Part shown: piece by piece, positions 23,285 to 25,544 of the stretch | Layout: every line of letters starts with the position of its first letter | Numbering within the stretch: position 1 is the first letter of the stretch | NCBI GenBank assembly: GCA_964451705.1 | Contig: CAYVIV010000008.1 | Location: forward strand, 1-25,544 | DNA from: CAYYFV01 sp964451705 | Lineage (GTDB): Bacteria > Patescibacteriota > Gracilibacteria > UBA1369 > GCA-2718715 | Length of the DNA: 25,544 nucleotides | Direction of reading: 5' to 3' | The notes under the pieces: model-generated | The model's database searches: none | Told to the model about the DNA's origin: nothing | The model's input: the letters and a program-made list of their open reading frames with translations, nothing else | Position numbers and translations under genes: made by a program

Positions 23285-23302
23285 GAATTTAAATTTTATT
23301 GT

Positions 23303-24055
23303 ATGAAATCAAGAGAGGTACTAACTAATGCTTTACAGGGACTTGGCTGCAGCAAAGATGCTGTTGAGGTCTACTTAAAGCTCATGACCACCAGGTCTTT
23401 GTCTATTTCGGAAATTGCTGATAGGACAGGAATTCAACGTACCAAATGTTATTTAGTTATTGATGAGCTGTTAGAAAAACAACTAGTTTTTAATACGATT
23501 GAAAGAAAAATTAAGACTTTCAAGGCCTGTGTGCCATCTGAGGTCTTGAGACTACTGCAAAAACAAATTGCAGATACCCAGGATCTGCATAGTAATTTTA
23601 AAAAGGTTTTGCCCGAGCTTGCTCCTTTGCATATCGATAATATGGATAAACCAAAGATTTCTTACTTCCAGTCTAAGGAGGCTGTAAAAATGGTTAAACA
23701 GATCACCTGTAACCATGATTTTAGATCTATATTTAACCCAAGGCTTGCTTATGAGAACAATCCTGAAATTTTGTCAGAGTATAGGTCTGCAATAAAAGGC
23801 AGTAATCAAGAGGTTAGAGAACTTATCACACCTAAAAGTACTGAATTTTACGACCTAGTTAAGTCACTTAAGAACCCAAAGCACCAGGTTAAATTCTTAC
23901 CTAAATCCTTTGAGTTTTACAATGATATTATTCTTTATGACAATAAAGTCTTCTTTATGGGATTGCGACCAGGCAAGGTAGGCGTTTTGATTGAAGATGC
24001 AGATATGTATAAGTCTTTTAGCTCTATTTTCGAAGCACTTTGGAGTGCCAGCTAG
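23303..24055 (+). CDS. TrmB-family transcriptional regulator
   Basis: A 250-residue DNA-binding protein. An N-terminal winged helix-turn-helix spans about 15-75, with the core S-I-S-E-I-A-D-R-T-G-I-Q-R-T-K-C-Y (34-50). It is followed by a short coiled linker (80-105) and a C-terminal domain (about 115-250) with the PLD-like fold pattern seen in TrmB proteins, for example Y-N-D-I-I-L-Y-D-N-K-V-F-F-M. TrmB proteins were first known as sugar-sensing regulators in archaea and are common in CPR bacteria, where their ligands are mostly unknown. The stop is TAG. It lies between a divergent small gene and radA. Confidence 0.85.
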   Translation: MKSREVLTNALQGLGCSKDAVEVYLKLMTTRSLSISEIADRTGIQRTKCYLVIDELLEKQLVFNTIERKIKTFKACVPSEVLRLLQKQIADTQDLHSNFKKVLPELAPLHIDNMDKPKISYFQSKEAVKMVKQITCNHDFRSIFNPRLAYENNPEILSEYRSAIKGSNQEVRELITPKSTEFYDLVKSLKNPKHQVKFLPKSFEFYNDIILYDNKVFFMGLRPGKVGVLIEDADMYKSFSSIFEALWSAS

Positions 24056-24132
24056 ACTATTGCAATCTTCAGTGCGTCATGCCTTGCAGTGGTTGTTTTG
24101 AGGTAATTTGATTTATTTTTACTGTCTTTTAC

Positions 24133-24138
24133 TATAGT
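24133..24138 (+). promoter_or_regulatory. Possible -10 element for radA
   Basis: TATAGT, identical to the -10 of the calpain-like gene, lies 31 bases before the radA ATG. The nearest -35-like hexamer, TTGATT at 24108-24113, gives a 19-base spacer, longer than ideal. Confidence 0.35.
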
Positions 24139-24169
24139 TTATAGGTAATTAAAATTGACTCTGTGGACT

Positions 24170-25441
24170 ATGGCAAAAACGAAAACAATTTATATTTGCT
24201 CTGAATGTGAGCACAGCAGTTATGGCTGGACTGGCAGGTGCGATGGGTGTGGTGAGTGGAACTGCATGCAAGAAAAAACTCTAAGTAAGGGTAATCTAGC
24301 GACTGCTGGTAGTACCAGCCTACAGCGGGCCTTTAGTGTCTCCAAGTTGCACGATGCTACAGAGCTTGTTACTCAGAGAATTAGCAGTCAGATCTCTGAA
24401 TTCAATCGAGTGCTTGGTGGTGGCTTTGTGCCTGGTAGTATAGTGCTTTTGGGAGGACAGCCTGGGATTGGCAAGTCGACAATTAGTTTGCAGTTGTTGA
24501 GCAATCTAGAGCAAATGAAATGCCTGTATGTAGCGGGAGAAGAGACTACTTCGCAAATTGGGACACGTGCTCAGAGGCTTGGCTCTAAGCTTGAACATGT
24601 GGATTTTTTAGAGTGTAACTATTTAGAAGAGATTGTGAAGGTTTTGGACAAGCAAAATCCTCAGTTTTTGATTGTGGATTCAATCCAGGTTGTCCGTTCA
24701 TTAGAGAGAGACCTATCCCCTAACTCCCAGAGCCTGATTACCTATATTTGCGACACTCTCACAGAGGTTGTCAAACGCAAAAATATCACCTGTATTTTAA
24801 TTGGTCATGTCACAAAAGAGGGCGAGATTGCCGGGCCAAAGATTTTGGAACATTTGGTGGATGTTGTGCTGTATTTTCAGGGAGATCGGGATGGTCAGTA
24901 TAGGTTTTTGAAGTCGCTTAAGAATCGTTTTGGCTCAACGCACGAAGTTGGCTTGTTTAAAATGGAAACTAGTGGCTTGCAGGAAATTAACGATCCTACT
25001 AAGGAATTTGTCTCAATACGCGACAAAGAGGTCTCTGGAGTTGCCTTAAGCTGCATTATGGAGGGTGCTAGGCCCATTATTGTAGAAATTCAGGCTCTAT
25101 GTGTGAAGACTAGCTTTGGTTATGCTAAGCGTTCGTGTGTCGGTTTTGATATGAACCGCCTTAACATGATTTTGGCAGTTTTACAGAAATATTACAGCGT
25201 GGACTTGTCTGAACAAGATGTGTATGTGAATGTCACTGGTGGCTTGAAAATTAAAGACACAGCTTGTGATCTAGCTGTTATGCAAGCTCTCAAGGCTTCA
25301 TACCTGAAAAAATCCCATAAAATGGATAAGGTATATATTGGTGAAGTGTGTTTAACTGGCGAAATCAAAAAGCCCTCCTTTTCTGACATAAGGAAGGCCG
25401 AGTGCCAAAGGCTTGGCTTTGGGATTTCGAGTCTAATTTAA
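24170..25441 (+). CDS. radA: DNA repair ATPase RadA/Sms, short C-terminus
   Basis: A 423-residue branch-migration helicase used in recombination. The zinc finger has C10-x2-C13 and C24-x2-C27; the RecA-like core has G-G-Q-P-G-I-G-K-S-T (95-104), Walker B F-L-I-V-D-S (167-171 region) and the RadA-specific K-N-R-F-G (251-255). The Lon-like domain follows, with Y-V-N-V-T-G-G-L-K-I near residue 345 and E-V-C-L-T-G-E-I-K near 393-401. It ends at L-G-F-G-I-S-S-L-I, about 30 residues before typical RadA ends; no continuation is visible in other frames. The ATG at 24170 is chosen over a TTG at 24155, since the protein then starts M-A-K-x-K as in the family. Confidence 0.95.
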   Translation: MAKTKTIYICSECEHSSYGWTGRCDGCGEWNCMQEKTLSKGNLATAGSTSLQRAFSVSKLHDATELVTQRISSQISEFNRVLGGGFVPGSIVLLGGQPGIGKSTISLQLLSNLEQMKCLYVAGEETTSQIGTRAQRLGSKLEHVDFLECNYLEEIVKVLDKQNPQFLIVDSIQVVRSLERDLSPNSQSLITYICDTLTEVVKRKNITCILIGHVTKEGEIAGPKILEHLVDVVLYFQGDRDGQYRFLKSLKNRFGSTHEVGLFKMETSGLQEINDPTKEFVSIRDKEVSGVALSCIMEGARPIIVEIQALCVKTSFGYAKRSCVGFDMNRLNMILAVLQKYYSVDLSEQDVYVNVTGGLKIKDTACDLAVMQALKASYLKKSHKMDKVYIGEVCLTGEIKKPSFSDIRKAECQRLGFGISSLI

Positions 25442-25442
25442 G

Positions 25443-25544
25443 CTATTTGTATGCTTTTTTGATACCGTTGAAATAAACTAATAGCATACAAACGAACAAT
25501 CCAATGCCCATTGTAAATATGCCTATCTGGTAACTAATGCTCAT
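25443..25544 (-). CDS. Partial small membrane protein at the window edge
   Basis: The last 33 codons of a minus-strand frame ending in TAG at 25443-25445. They read M-S-I-S-Y-Q-I-G, then a hydrophobic membrane helix with F-V-C-M-L-L-V-Y, then N-G-I-K-K-A-Y-K. The Met codon falls exactly on the window edge, so it may be the start of a 33-residue protein or the tail of a longer one. It converges on radA with one base between the stops. Confidence 0.5.
   Translation of the reverse strand: MSISYQIGIFTMGIGLFVCMLLVYFNGIKKAYK

Noticed and set aside
24170..25442. Frameshift near the end of radA
   Set aside because: The expected I-V-P continuation was looked for in the other forward frames after residue 410 and was not found; stops occur quickly in each.
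1..25544. TGA read as glycine (code 25) or tryptophan (code 4)
   Set aside because: All recognisable proteins are uninterrupted under the standard code and use ordinary Gly and TGG Trp codons, so TGA is avoided rather than visibly recoded in this window.
1..25544. CRISPR array, insertion sequence, prophage or integrase site
   Set aside because: No regularly spaced direct repeats, transposase, integrase or terminal inverted repeats were seen; the only tRNA has no flanking duplicate of its 3' end in the window.

Overview
The window looks like a chromosomal segment of a small-genome, AT-rich bacterium, most likely from the Patescibacteria/CPR radiation. That placement is an inference from compact gene spacing, short simple enzymes, a TrmB-type regulator, ELP-motif MFS exporters and the lack of any biosynthetic cluster; no marker gene fixes the taxon. 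Two genome-wide habits stand out. None of the 30 readable stop codons is TGA (21 TAA, 9 TAG), and no gene start has a normally spaced Shine-Dalgarno sequence; leaders are short and A/T-rich.

Region 1 (1-6850, + strand) is a complete F-type ATP synthase operon, atpI-B-E-F-H-A-G-D-C, with a promoter in front and a bidirectional hairpin terminator behind. The c subunit carries the sodium-type ligand set plus a second carboxylate, so this rotor is predicted to couple Na+.

Region 2 (6863-10617) holds a divergent pair. One gene encodes a single-pass membrane protein with a long acidic low-complexity arm. The other encodes a 908-residue protein whose first 385 residues carry a recognisable calpain-type cysteine protease core (Gln79, Cys85, His337, Asn355) followed by about 500 unassigned residues. 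Their shared intergenic region has a strong promoter and a perfect inverted repeat. This is the least ordinary part of the window.

Region 3 (10639-14410, - strand) reads as one transcription unit: unknown protein, undecaprenyl diphosphate synthase, P-loop kinase, HIT hydrolase, MFS transporter. Region 4 (14511-16554, - strand) is a second unit: RdgB/ITPase-like pyrophosphatase, PHP-domain hydrolase, and a CDP-alcohol phosphatidyltransferase whose start lies inside the PHP gene. Region 5 (16602-19202) has a Cys/Met-metabolism PLP enzyme overlapping tail-to-tail with a HAD protein, then rsmG.

Region 6 (19342-22707, mostly - strand) contains a nucleotidyltransferase, a Nudix hydrolase, a second MFS transporter, a HAD phosphatase and tRNA-Lys(CUU). 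The Nudix gene has a TTGACA promoter whose 17-bp spacer contains a perfect palindrome resembling a TetR-family operator. Region 7 (22856-25544) has a small hypothetical protein divergent from a TrmB-like regulator, then radA with a shortened C-terminus, and the end of a small membrane protein at the right edge. No mobile element, CRISPR array or rRNA was seen, and no gene-free stretch much over 300 bases exists (the longest, 22607-22913, holds the tRNA and a terminator).
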